A DNA stretch of 64,000 bases from contig NZ_PGFG01000001.1 of assembly GCF_002797735.1 (NCBI RefSeq), positions 372,001 through 436,000 on the forward strand, in the 5' to 3' direction. Of the stretch, positions 7,860 to 15,783 are shown in pieces. How positions within the stretch are numbered: position 1 is the first letter of the stretch; the number at the start of each line of letters is the position of its first letter. Position numbers and translations under genes: made by a program. Source of the stretch: Thermoflavifilum aggregans. Lineage in GTDB: Bacteria; Bacteroidota; Bacteroidia; Chitinophagales; Chitinophagaceae. Below the pieces are notes generated by a model. That model was not told where the DNA came from and did no database searches. It saw nothing but the letters and a program-made list of their open reading frames with translations.

Positions 7860-7894
7860 GCCCGCCCGGCAGCGGGCAAGTTGAAAGCAACTTG
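7860..7894 (+). repeat. Two adjacent hairpins upstream of pyrH
   Basis: GCCCGC (7860-7865)/GCGGGC (7872-7877) with a 6-nt loop abuts CAAGTTG (7877-7883)/CAACTTG (7888-7894) with an AAAG tetraloop. TTTAAATTT follows. They lie between the tsf terminator and the pyrH ATG at 7926. They could be a backup terminator or a pyrH leader control element. Confidence 0.5.
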
Positions 7895-7925
7895 TTTAAA
7901 TTTACGAATCATAAGTCTATCGCAT

Positions 7926-8639
7926 ATGATTCCCAAATACAAACGCATATTATTAAAGCTGAGCGGTGAATCGCTGATGGGCAAACGCAATTACGGAATT
8001 GATCCCGAAGTGATTGCCCAATACGCTCAGGACATTAAATCCGTCACCGATTTGGGGGTACAGGTAGCCATTGTAATCGGTGGAGGCAATATTTATCGCG
8101 GGATGGACAGTGAAGAAACCGGTATTGAACGAGCCCAGGGCGATTATATGGGTATGCTGGCTACTGTGATCAATGGCATGGCTTTGCAAAGCGGACTGGA
8201 AAAGATTGGCTTGTATACCCGCCTGCAATCAGCCATCAAGATGGAACAGATTGCCGAGCCCTATATCCGCCGCAGAGCTATTCGTCATCTGGAAAAAGGA
8301 AGAGTGGTTATTTTCGGAGCCGGTACCGGAAATCCTTATTTCACTACCGATACGGCAGCTTCTCTGCGGGCAGTGGAAATCGGCGCAGATGTAATCCTGA
8401 AAGGCACCCGTGTGGATGGGATTTATTCTGCCGATCCGGAAGTGGATGCCCATGCTACGCTGTACAGAACCATTTCATTTGAGGAGGTGTACCGCAATAA
8501 CTTGAATGTGATGGATATGACAGCCTTCACCCTTTGCCAGGAAAACAATCTACCCATTATCGTATTTGATATGAATACGCCGGGCAATTTGCTGAAGGTT
8601 GTGATTGGTGAAAAAGTAGGTACATTGGTCACCCGATAA
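7926..8639 (+). CDS. pyrH: UMP kinase
   Basis: UMP kinase, 237 residues from the ATG at 7926 ([17 protein letters not shown]); the 27 codons of open frame before it are non-conserved and include the hairpins. It phosphorylates UMP to UDP in the cytoplasm. Amino-acid-kinase motifs are [32 protein letters not shown] and the DGIYSADP loop. It follows the tsf terminator, so it needs its own promoter; TAAATTTA at 7897-7904 is a one-mismatch -7 candidate. The next gene, pdxH, starts 24 bp downstream. Confidence 0.96.
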   Translation: MIPKYKRILLKLSGESLMGKRNYGIDPEVIAQYAQDIKSVTDLGVQVAIVIGGGNIYRGMDSEETGIERAQGDYMGMLATVINGMALQSGLEKIGLYTRLQSAIKMEQIAEPYIRRRAIRHLEKGRVVIFGAGTGNPYFTTDTAASLRAVEIGADVILKGTRVDGIYSADPEVDAHATLYRTISFEEVYRNNLNVMDMTAFTLCQENNLPIIVFDMNTPGNLLKVVIGEKVGTLVTR

Positions 8640-8663
8640 ATATTTTTCGTGGAGCAGGATAAT

Positions 8664-9299
8664 ATGCATATTTCAGATCTGCGGCGTGAATACAGCCGTG
8701 CTGCTCTTGATGAAACACAAATAGCTGATAACCCATTTGCCCAGTTTCAAAACTGGTTTCAGCAGGCGCTCGATAGCCATATCGTCGATTCCAATGCCAT
8801 GGTTCTGACTACCTGCGGCGAAGATGCACAGCCATCAGCAAGGGTTGTACTGTTAAAGGAATTTGATGAGCGGGGAATGGTGTTTTACACACACTATGAA
8901 AGTCGTAAGGCACGAAACCTCGCCGCCAATCCACGTGCTGCTTTGTTGTTTTACTGGAAAGAACTGGAGCGCCAGGTGCGCATCGAAGGGCAGGTGGAGA
9001 AACTATCGGCACAGGAAAATGAAACTTATTTTCAATCCCGGCCATTTGAGAGTCAGGTTAGTGCCTGGGCATCTCCGCAGAGTCAGCCTGTTCCGGACAG
9101 AGCCACCCTGGAAGCGGCCGTACAAGCCTATCGTAAGCGATTTCAGCATGAACCCATGAGCTGCCCGCCTTTCTGGGGAGGATACCGCCTTGTACCCCAT
9201 TATTTTGAATTCTGGCAGGGGCGCGAACATCGGCTGCACGATCGCATCATTTATCAGAAGTCAGATGACACGTGGACTATTGGCAGACTAGCTCCCTAA
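8664..9299 (+). CDS. pdxH: Pyridoxamine 5'-phosphate oxidase
   Basis: FMN-dependent PNP/PMP oxidase making pyridoxal 5'-phosphate, 211 residues from the ATG at 8664 (a GTG at 8649 is an alternative). Family features are [12 protein letters not shown] at the N-terminus, the FMN-binding [14 protein letters not shown] and [16 protein letters not shown], the [11 protein letters not shown]-like segment [15 protein letters not shown], and the C-terminal [13 protein letters not shown]. It is on the same strand as pyrH with a 24-bp gap. Its stop codon overlaps the stop codon of the opposing bTHX gene by 4 bp. Confidence 0.95.
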   Translation: MHISDLRREYSRAALDETQIADNPFAQFQNWFQQALDSHIVDSNAMVLTTCGEDAQPSARVVLLKEFDERGMVFYTHYESRKARNLAANPRAALLFYWKELERQVRIEGQVEKLSAQENETYFQSRPFESQVSAWASPQSQPVPDRATLEAAVQAYRKRFQHEPMSCPPFWGGYRLVPHYFEFWQGREHRLHDRIIYQKSDDTWTIGRLAP

Positions 9300-9451
9300 G
9301 CCTGCTGGGCTGTATTTACCGAAGTCTCAGGGGAAGCAGAAGTTCTGGCCACCGGAAATTGTTTCTTGTTCTGTTTTCTGGCCGGTCGCGATTTGCCAAA
9401 TGTACCTTTCCAGATTTTTCCTCTGCGGGTGCGAATATCTCCTTTTCCCAT
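9296..9451 (-). CDS. 30S ribosomal protein bTHX
   Basis: A 51-residue basic protein that begins [16 protein letters not shown] and continues [15 protein letters not shown]. This is the hallmark of THX, a tiny peptide first seen in the Thermus 30S head and widely encoded in Bacteroidota. The ATG at 9451 is chosen because it gives the conserved MGKGD start; the open frame runs upstream through the HU terminator. The protein has a ~20-residue Ser/Ala/Thr-rich tail beyond the conserved basic part. It lies downstream of HU on the same strand but after the terminator at 9486-9515. Confidence 0.85.
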   Translation of the reverse strand: MGKGDIRTRRGKIWKGTFGKSRPARKQNKKQFPVARTSASPETSVNTAQQA

Positions 9452-9485
9452 TGCTCCATCGTTTTTTTGTGAGACGCAAAAATAA

Positions 9486-9515
9486 AAAAAGCAAGGATTC
9501 AAATCCTTGCTTTTT
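9486..9515 (-). terminator. Intrinsic terminator of the HU gene
   Basis: Perfect 13-bp arms, AAAAAGCAAGGAT (9486-9498) and ATCCTTGCTTTTT (9503-9515), with a 4-nt loop. On the minus strand it lies 22 bp after the HU stop and runs into a long T-tract. It is symmetric enough to work in both directions. Confidence 0.9.
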
Positions 9516-9537
9516 GGAAATGAAGTTTGCAAAAGGC

Positions 9538-9810
9538 TTATTTGAGCTTGGATGCGAAAGCCTTACCAGCCTTGAATTTGGCCACTTTCTTTGCAGGAAT
9601 CTTGATGATTTTCCCGGTTTGGGGATTGCGGCCGTTGCGTGCATTACGCTTGGATACGGAGAAAGTACCAAATCCAACCAGCGTAACTTTGCCACCCTTC
9701 TTCAGGGTTTCTACAACGGCGCTGGTAAAGGCATCCAGAGCATCATTGGCCTGAGCTTTGGTGATGCCAGCGTCTTTGGCAATCTTGTCAATTAATTCGG
9801 CTTTGTTCAT
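9538..9810 (-). CDS. hup: HU family DNA-binding protein
   Basis: A 90-residue HU/IHF-type nucleoid protein from the ATG at 9810 ([20 protein letters not shown]); 21 further upstream codons are open but not conserved. The family signature [21 protein letters not shown] forms the DNA-bending arm, including the intercalating Asn-Pro (RNPQTG). It has a strong promoter upstream (9852-9882) and a strong terminator downstream, consistent with an abundant single-gene transcript. Confidence 0.96.
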   Translation of the reverse strand: MNKAELIDKIAKDAGITKAQANDALDAFTSAVVETLKKGGKVTLVGFGTFSVSKRNARNGRNPQTGKIIKIPAKKVAKFKAGKAFASKLK

Positions 9811-9851
9811 AGTGAGAACAGTTTTGAATGGTGAAAAATAATTGATCTGGG

Positions 9852-9882
9852 CAAATTTAAAGCGTTTTGGCATATTACCAAA
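9852..9882 (-). promoter_or_regulatory. Promoter of the HU gene
   Basis: On the minus strand, TTTG (9882-9879), a 19-bp spacer and TAAATTTG (9859-9852) match the Bacteroidota -33/-7 consensus exactly. The predicted leader is about 35 nt. The same geometry and -7 sequence occur at alaS. Confidence 0.7.
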
Positions 9883-10089
9883 TATTTTAAGCTGTTTTTC
9901 ATTTTCTGAAATAGGCTACAGGCAAAGATTAGAGCAGTTTGGCAATGAAAGTTGATTATTGCAAAATGGTACTTTGTTGGTGATATGCTTGCTGGTGGCT
10001 TATTTTAGATGTTTTTGTTTGTATTTATGTTTTTCAGTAACCAGCTAAAAAGCATCCCGAAAAGGTGCATTTCATGTGGATAAATCCTG

Positions 10090-10389
10090 TCAGAGCGAAA
10101 TTTCTTCCATAACGGTCTGGAAATAGACCACAGATGAACCCAACAGCTGAGTCATTTCCTGAAGTTCGGGCTGAAGCCGCTGCATGAGCTCCTGATAGGC
10201 TTCTATATTCTGAACTCCCATTTGCTGGGTGAATGTAAATCCTTCATCGGGCTGATGGAGCAGTCTGCAAAAATGCAGCTGCCTGACATCTCTTTGTTGT
10301 AGCACAGGCATCCAGTTGTGCCGGAGCCAGTTTTTCCATGGTTCCAATGCTTCGGCGCTCACATTCCAGGTGATGTTGCAGATGATCAT
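10090..10389 (-). CDS. DUF4286 family protein
   Basis: A 99-residue small cytosolic protein of the DUF4286 type, common in Bacteroidota and of unknown function. It starts MIICNITWNVSAEALEPW and resembles ferredoxin-like dimeric alpha+beta barrel proteins in its secondary-structure pattern (inference). Its ATG overlaps the xth stop codon by 4 bp, so it is translationally coupled to the exonuclease gene and is the last gene of the repair run. Confidence 0.8.
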   Translation of the reverse strand: MIICNITWNVSAEALEPWKNWLRHNWMPVLQQRDVRQLHFCRLLHQPDEGFTFTQQMGVQNIEAYQELMQRLQPELQEMTQLLGSSVVYFQTVMEEISL

Positions 10390-11210
10390 GGATTCTCATT
10401 TTTTATGCGTGCATCTTGCTTTTTAAGAGGGAACTTTAATTCCAGATATACCGGGCAGTGGTCGGAATGCTGCACCTGTGGCAGAATATCGGCATCGATG
10501 ATAGAGGATTTCAAGGGTTCCGTAACGGCAATGTAGTCAATCCGCCAGCCTTTGTTTTGCTGGCGCACGGTGGGGAATCGCATGCTCCACCAGCTGTAGC
10601 GGTGTGCTTCATGAGGATGAATGTAGCGGAAGGTATCAATCCATCCGTTGGCAAAAAACTTATCCATCCAGGCTCGTTCTTCGGGAAGAAAACCGGATGA
10701 ATTTTTATTGCCCTTCGGATCGTGGATATCAATTTCTTTATGGGCAATGTTGTAATCGCCGCAGAGAATGATTTTGGGATATTGTTTTTTCAGTTTCTGC
10801 AGATAATCAAACCATTCATCCAGCCACTGATATTTGTATTGTTGGCGTTCTTCACCGCTGGTGCCGGAAGGATAGTAGGCATTAATCAGCAGGATATCGC
10901 CAAACAGCAGTTGCAGTACACGTCCTTCTGCATCGCTTTGCGGAAAGCCATTGCCATAGAATACCCGGTCGGGTTTGATTTTGGTAAGAATGCCTACACC
11001 GCTGTAACCTTTTTTCTTTGCTGAAAACCAGTAACAGCTGTATCCGGCTTTTTCGAATGCCGATGTATCGATATCTTCCGGTTGAGCTTTGGTTTCCTGC
11101 AGGCAAATGATGTCGCCGGGCGAAGTGGCGATCCAGTCAGCCAGTCCTTTTTTCAGTGCGGAGCGGATGCCATTGACATTGTAGCTAAAGATGCGGATGG
11201 ACGATGACAT
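10386..11210 (-). CDS. xth: Exodeoxyribonuclease III
   Basis: A 274-residue ExoIII/AP endonuclease of the EEP fold. Motifs in order: SYNVNGIRSALKKG, CLQETKAQPED (metal Glu), GDYNIAHKEID, WWSMRFPTVRQQNKGWRIDYIAV and the catalytic SDHCPV near the C-terminus. It cuts at abasic sites and trims 3' ends in base excision repair. It lies 40 bp after the Lhr-like helicase gene and is fused by a 4-bp overlap to the DUF4286 gene. Confidence 0.95.
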   Translation of the reverse strand: MSSSIRIFSYNVNGIRSALKKGLADWIATSPGDIICLQETKAQPEDIDTSAFEKAGYSCYWFSAKKKGYSGVGILTKIKPDRVFYGNGFPQSDAEGRVLQLLFGDILLINAYYPSGTSGEERQQYKYQWLDEWFDYLQKLKKQYPKIILCGDYNIAHKEIDIHDPKGNKNSSGFLPEERAWMDKFFANGWIDTFRYIHPHEAHRYSWWSMRFPTVRQQNKGWRIDYIAVTEPLKSSIIDADILPQVQHSDHCPVYLELKFPLKKQDARIKNENP

Positions 11211-11250
11211 GATGCCGAAATTAGGATTTTTGTTTTACAAACGCAGCTCA

Positions 11251-13728
11251 TCAGTTGGTGCCATGGAGTTGACGTAGCATGCGCCGGACGCGGTCTTCCA
11301 GTTTTTCGCTACTCAGGCTTTCCCGCAGGCTGTCAACCTTGATCGGGAAACTGAAAGGAGTCAGCTGTGCAGGTGTTTTCAGGATGATTTGTTGATGTTG
11401 GATGCGATGGAGGGCATTTTGAATCCGCAACAGGTCTATTTGTTCCAGCAAAGCTTCATCCAATGCCTGTTTCAGCAACAGGTTAGCTGGATCGTATTCC
11501 CGCAGCACATCAAACAGCAGCCCTGTAGAAGATTGCAGATGACGTTGCAGTTTGGGAGCACCGGGATAGCCCTGAAATACCAGACCAGCAATGCAGGCTA
11601 TATCGCGAAATTTTCGTTTGGCCATTTCGGTGGCATTGATGCTATGCAGCAAATCATCCTGCAACGAGCCAGGGTGAAACCATTGTTTGATGGACGAGGT
11701 GTCAACAGTGAGGGGTTGATCGGTAAGCAATTCAAAACCGTAATCGTTCATAGCCATGGAAAAAGTAAGTGGCTGCTGTCGGGCAATACGATAGGCCAGT
11801 AGGCTGGCCATGGCTTCATGCACCTGCCGGCCTTCAAACGGATAGACAAACAGATGATGACCGTCGCGGGTAATGATATATTCTACCAGCAATTCATCTG
11901 GCCCGGGCAGGTGTGATACCTCCTGTTGCAGGGACAGCAAGGGGCGAAGAAATCGGATTTCTTCGGCTGAAGTATCGGGTGCAGTAAGTTGTTGGCGCAG
12001 CTCAGCGGCCAGCGGCCCTGAAAGGGGAATACGTCCACCCAGCCAGCTGGGTATCCAGGCTTGTGCAGCGTTCGATTTTCTTACCCATACGGTCAGGTCT
12101 TTTATTCTCACCAGCTCCAGGGTTTTGCCTGCCAGCACAAAATGATCGCCGGGTTTGAGTCGGGATATGAAGTATTCTTCAATCAGTCCGATGTAGCCTC
12201 CATGCAGCATTTTTACCTTCAGCATGGCATCACTTACAATGGTGCCGATGTGCAAACGATGGCGCATAGCCATTTTACGATGGGCAATGCGGTAATATCC
12301 ATTTTCGGATACCAGCTTTTGAAATTCATCATAATGCTGCAGGGCTTCGCCGCCATGGGTAAGAAAACCGAGAATCCAGTTCCATTCTTCATCAGTTATC
12401 TGATGAAAAGCGTAGGTATGGCGGATTACCTGCAGCATCTCTTCAGCACGGAATCCTGTACCTATGGACAAGGTGGTCAGAAACTGGATCAGCACATCGA
12501 AAGCCATCACCACAGGTCGGGCTTGTTCCATTTGCTGGTGGCTGATAGCAGATTTCAGCGCTGCCACTTCGGCCAGCTCCAGGGCATGGGTCGGAAGAAA
12601 CCAAATGGTACTCACGGCACCGGGCTGATGACCGCTGCGCCCTGCCCGTTGAAGAAAACGGGCAATGCTTTTGGGGCTACCAACTTGGATTACGGTATCA
12701 ACCGGACGGAAGTCCACTCCCAGATCGAGGCTGGATGTGCAGATAACAGCTTTCAGCCGTCCCTCGTGCAAAGCTTCTTCCACCCAATGACGAAGCTCCT
12801 GATTCATAGAGCCGTGGTGAAGAGCCAGGGTACCGGCCAGTTCGGGTGCAGCATCGAGCAAAGCCTGATACCAGCGCTCGGCCATGCCTCTGGTGTTGAT
12901 GAAAATAAGGGTGGATTGGCTTTGCCGGATCAGGGGAATGATTTTGTCGACGAGTTTTAATCCCAGGTGCCCTGCCCAAGGATAGGTTTCAATATTGTCA
13001 GGATAGATGGTTTCAATGCGGATGGCTTTGCGGATATGTGCCTGGATGAAGATTTTTTTTGCGGGAGGTGGATTTCCCCAGAGAGCTTCCATTGCGTCTT
13101 CGGGATGTGCCAGGGTGGCCGACAGGGCCCAGATTGGGGTGGGATGCTTGTGATGCACAGAGGTTTGCAGATGCTGCAGATAGGCACATGCCAGGCTAAC
13201 CAGCAGGCCGCGCTTGCTGCCCAGCAGTTCATGCCATTCATCTACAACCATCATCGTGAGCGAACGGAAATAGTCCGGATGACGAGCATGGGTCAGCAGC
13301 AGATGCAGGCTTTCGGGTGTGATGATCAGCACTTCGGGCATTTGTTTTTGTTGTTGCTGGCGCATGACGGGGCTGGTATCGCCGTTTCTTACGCCTACTT
13401 TCCACGGCAATCCCAGCTCATACAGGGCTTGCAGCATGCTATGCGCCAGATCATTGGCCAATGCACGGAGAGGTGTAATCCAGAGCAATTGAAGGCCTGA
13501 ACAGGCTGAAGTTGAAGAATGGCGATTGATCCATTGAGCCACGACGGGAAGGAATACGGCAAATGTTTTTCCGCACCCGGTAGGAGCTTGTACAAGCCCG
13601 GAATAGCCTTTCAGCACATGTATCCAGGTCTGATACTGGAAATCGGCAATTTGCCAGCCTTTGTCCAGCATCCAGCGTTCGATTTGTTGAAAGCCTGCTG
13701 TTTGACATAAAACCTGTTCAGCTTCCAT
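11251..13728 (-). CDS. Ligase-associated Lhr-like DEXH helicase
   Basis: An 825-residue superfamily 2 helicase of the ligase-associated DNA damage response type (Lhr-like). Walker A is APTGCGKT (Lys54 from the chosen start), the DEXH box is VVDEWHELLG, motif III is LSATLAHPEDA and motif VI contains QRAGRSGHQPG. The start is set at 13728 (MEAEQVLCQTAGF), giving an 11-bp overlap with the ligase gene; the frame stays open 49 codons further upstream inside the ligase gene without similarity to the family. It is adjacent to its usual partner, the ATP-dependent ligase, but the companion exonuclease and PdeM-type phosphoesterase are not here. Confidence 0.92.
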   Translation of the reverse strand: MEAEQVLCQTAGFQQIERWMLDKGWQIADFQYQTWIHVLKGYSGLVQAPTGCGKTFAVFLPVVAQWINRHSSTSACSGLQLLWITPLRALANDLAHSMLQALYELGLPWKVGVRNGDTSPVMRQQQQKQMPEVLIITPESLHLLLTHARHPDYFRSLTMMVVDEWHELLGSKRGLLVSLACAYLQHLQTSVHHKHPTPIWALSATLAHPEDAMEALWGNPPPAKKIFIQAHIRKAIRIETIYPDNIETYPWAGHLGLKLVDKIIPLIRQSQSTLIFINTRGMAERWYQALLDAAPELAGTLALHHGSMNQELRHWVEEALHEGRLKAVICTSSLDLGVDFRPVDTVIQVGSPKSIARFLQRAGRSGHQPGAVSTIWFLPTHALELAEVAALKSAISHQQMEQARPVVMAFDVLIQFLTTLSIGTGFRAEEMLQVIRHTYAFHQITDEEWNWILGFLTHGGEALQHYDEFQKLVSENGYYRIAHRKMAMRHRLHIGTIVSDAMLKVKMLHGGYIGLIEEYFISRLKPGDHFVLAGKTLELVRIKDLTVWVRKSNAAQAWIPSWLGGRIPLSGPLAAELRQQLTAPDTSAEEIRFLRPLLSLQQEVSHLPGPDELLVEYIITRDGHHLFVYPFEGRQVHEAMASLLAYRIARQQPLTFSMAMNDYGFELLTDQPLTVDTSSIKQWFHPGSLQDDLLHSINATEMAKRKFRDIACIAGLVFQGYPGAPKLQRHLQSSTGLLFDVLREYDPANLLLKQALDEALLEQIDLLRIQNALHRIQHQQIILKTPAQLTPFSFPIKVDSLRESLSSEKLEDRVRRMLRQLHGTN

Positions 13729-15310
13729 ATTGCCTGAGCAATTCTTTGAGATCATCGAGTGTATTGATTTCATCCGGTTTTTTGTCCCTTCGCCAGCGGA
13801 GGATGCGGGGAAAACGCACGGCCACACCGGAGCGATGCCGGCGGGAAGTGGCCACCCCTTCAAACGCAATTTCAAATACCAGCAAAGGCTCCACGGTTTT
13901 TACTGGTCCGAATTGTTCCCGGCTGTGGGTTTTGATAAACCGGTCCACTTCCCGGATTTCTTCGTCGGTCAGGCCGGAATAAGCCCGAGCAAAGGGAATC
14001 AGTTGATCTCCGTCGCGCAGGGCAAATGTATAGTCGGTATACAGGCTGGCGCGCCTGCCATGGCCGCGTTGGGCATAAAGCATCACGGCATCCAGAGAAA
14101 AAGGGTTTACCTTCCATTTCCACCATTCGCCTTTATGGCGTCCGGTCCAGTAAATTGAGTCCTTTTTCTTCAACATCAACCCTTCACTACCCATTTCACG
14201 GGCATGCTGGCGGGCCAGCGACAGGGCTTTCCAATCCGCAAAAGGTACCAGCGGAGAAAGGCATAGCTGAGGATGGGAAATCTGTTGAATGCAGGCTTCC
14301 AGCAGCCGGCGGCGTTCGGCAAAGGGCAGATTTCTCAGATCAGCTCCCTGAAACTCCAGCAGATCATAAGCCATAAAAATTATCGGTATTTGTTGCATCA
14401 GCTGGGGCGTGACGCGTTTGCGCCCGATGCGTGTCTGCAATTGCTGGAACGGCAATATCTGTGTATTCCTGTAGGGGAGTATTTCACCGTCCAGTACGAT
14501 ACCATCAGGCAAGTGGGTTGCGGCTGTTATCAGTTCTGGGAAACGATCGCTGATAAGCTCTTCGCCTCTAGACCAGAGAAAGGTTTCGCCTTTTCGCCGG
14601 ATCAATTGTCCCCGGATCCCGTCCCATTTCCATTCGGCCGTCCATGCTTCTGGCTGGCCAAGTGATTCGGGTTCCTGTTCAAGTGGATAGGCCAGGCAAA
14701 AGGGATAAGGCCTAGAACTATTTTCATTAGCATGATGTAGCAGCACGTCCAGCCGGGTTTGTGAGGGATCCCATTGGCCGGAGATCCGGTGAGCAACGGT
14801 AGATTTTTCCAGCCCATATACCTCGGCAATAGCCTGCACAACGAGATTTTGGGATACACCAACCCGGAAAGCGCCTGTGAGGAGTTTGTGCATCACGAAG
14901 CGGCCGGTCTGGTCGAAGGTTTGCCAGCAGGTAATGAGGAATTGCTGTTTTTCGGCTTCCGAAGCGCCATGCAGTTGCTGGAGTTGTTGCATGATCTGGT
15001 GCAGGGGAGGAAGCGCATCAGGAAGTGCATCACCGTCGGGAATCAGCAAGGCAATGGTTTCGGCCAGGTCGCCTACCGTTTGATAACATTCATCGAACAG
15101 CCAGTCGGGCATTTGCAAATAGGTTTTGCACCAGTTTTTCAGCTGGGTGGAATGAATGGGGCGCCTGGGTCGTCGGCCGGCGAAAAGAGCCAGCGTCCAT
15201 ATCGCATCGCGCGGGTTGGCAGTTTGAAAATAATGTTTCAGGGCTTCAAGTTTTTCCAGGGTTTTCTGGGTCTGGTCAAGCCGTCGGATCAGTGCAATCA
15301 GGTCTTTCAT
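13718..15310 (-). CDS. ATP-dependent DNA ligase (ligase-associated repair system)
   Basis: A 530-residue ATP-dependent ligase. After an N-terminal DNA-binding helical domain (1-200), the adenylation motif EWKWDGIR has the nucleophile Lys228, followed by LDGEILPYR, EGLMLKKKDSIYW and WWKWK, the later nucleotidyltransferase motifs. The C-terminal OB domain ends near FPRILRWRRDKKPDE. It belongs to the ligase that pairs with an Lhr-like helicase in a predicted DNA damage response module. The helicase overlaps its 3' end, tadA precedes it by 17 bp, and the replicative NAD-dependent ligase is in the same run. Confidence 0.93.
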   Translation of the reverse strand: MKDLIALIRRLDQTQKTLEKLEALKHYFQTANPRDAIWTLALFAGRRPRRPIHSTQLKNWCKTYLQMPDWLFDECYQTVGDLAETIALLIPDGDALPDALPPLHQIMQQLQQLHGASEAEKQQFLITCWQTFDQTGRFVMHKLLTGAFRVGVSQNLVVQAIAEVYGLEKSTVAHRISGQWDPSQTRLDVLLHHANENSSRPYPFCLAYPLEQEPESLGQPEAWTAEWKWDGIRGQLIRRKGETFLWSRGEELISDRFPELITAATHLPDGIVLDGEILPYRNTQILPFQQLQTRIGRKRVTPQLMQQIPIIFMAYDLLEFQGADLRNLPFAERRRLLEACIQQISHPQLCLSPLVPFADWKALSLARQHAREMGSEGLMLKKKDSIYWTGRHKGEWWKWKVNPFSLDAVMLYAQRGHGRRASLYTDYTFALRDGDQLIPFARAYSGLTDEEIREVDRFIKTHSREQFGPVKTVEPLLVFEIAFEGVATSRRHRSGVAVRFPRILRWRRDKKPDEINTLDDLKELLRQYGS

Positions 15311-15327
15311 GCTTAATAGCTTGGCTC

Positions 15328-15780
15328 TTACAATCGCCGTTCAGCGAAAAAGTTTTTCAACAGCCGGGCACTTTCTTCGGCCAGCAACCCACCCTGCACC
15401 AGGGTTTTGGGATGAAAGGGATGTGCTCGTTGTTGGTGGATGCGAAAGCCGTTTTTTTCGTCGGCAGTGGCAAAAACCACCCGGCCGATCTGGCTCCAGT
15501 AAAGGGCGCCGGTGCACATCAGGCAGGGCTCCAGGGTTACGTAAAGAGTTGCCTGGGGCAGGTATTTGCTCCCGAGGGCATGGAAAGCAGCTGTCAGTGC
15601 CAGCATTTCAGCATGGGCGGTTGAGTCGTTCAGCAGTTCTACCTGGTTATGGGCGCGGGCAATGATTTGCCCGTCGATGACTAAAACGGCGCCCACGGGC
15701 ACTTCGCCGGCCTCGTAAGCCTTTTGGGCTTCTTTCAATGCTTCGCGCATGAATTGCTGGTCAGCTTCAGGGGACGACAT
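15328..15780 (-). CDS. tadA: tRNA adenosine(34)/nucleoside deaminase
   Basis: A 150-residue zinc-dependent deaminase of the TadA class. The active site is TAHAEM (His56, Glu58) and PCLMC (Cys86, Cys89). The length and the order VPVGAVLV, AHAE, TLEPCLMCTGAL fit tRNA adenosine deaminases, which make inosine at the wobble position of tRNA-Arg; a broader nucleoside or guanine deaminase role cannot be excluded. It starts 3 bp after the ligA stop. Confidence 0.85.
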   Translation of the reverse strand: MSSPEADQQFMREALKEAQKAYEAGEVPVGAVLVIDGQIIARAHNQVELLNDSTAHAEMLALTAAFHALGSKYLPQATLYVTLEPCLMCTGALYWSQIGRVVFATADEKNGFRIHQQRAHPFHPKTLVQGGLLAEESARLLKNFFAERRL

Positions 15781-15783
15781 AGA

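Noticed and set aside
9327-9695. 122-codon open frame overlapping the HU and bTHX genes
   Set aside because: It is out of frame with both, runs through the HU terminator, and has no family features; the two small real genes explain the region.
12061-12960. 299-codon open frame on the plus strand
   Set aside because: Antisense to the Lhr-like helicase; no recognisable domain.
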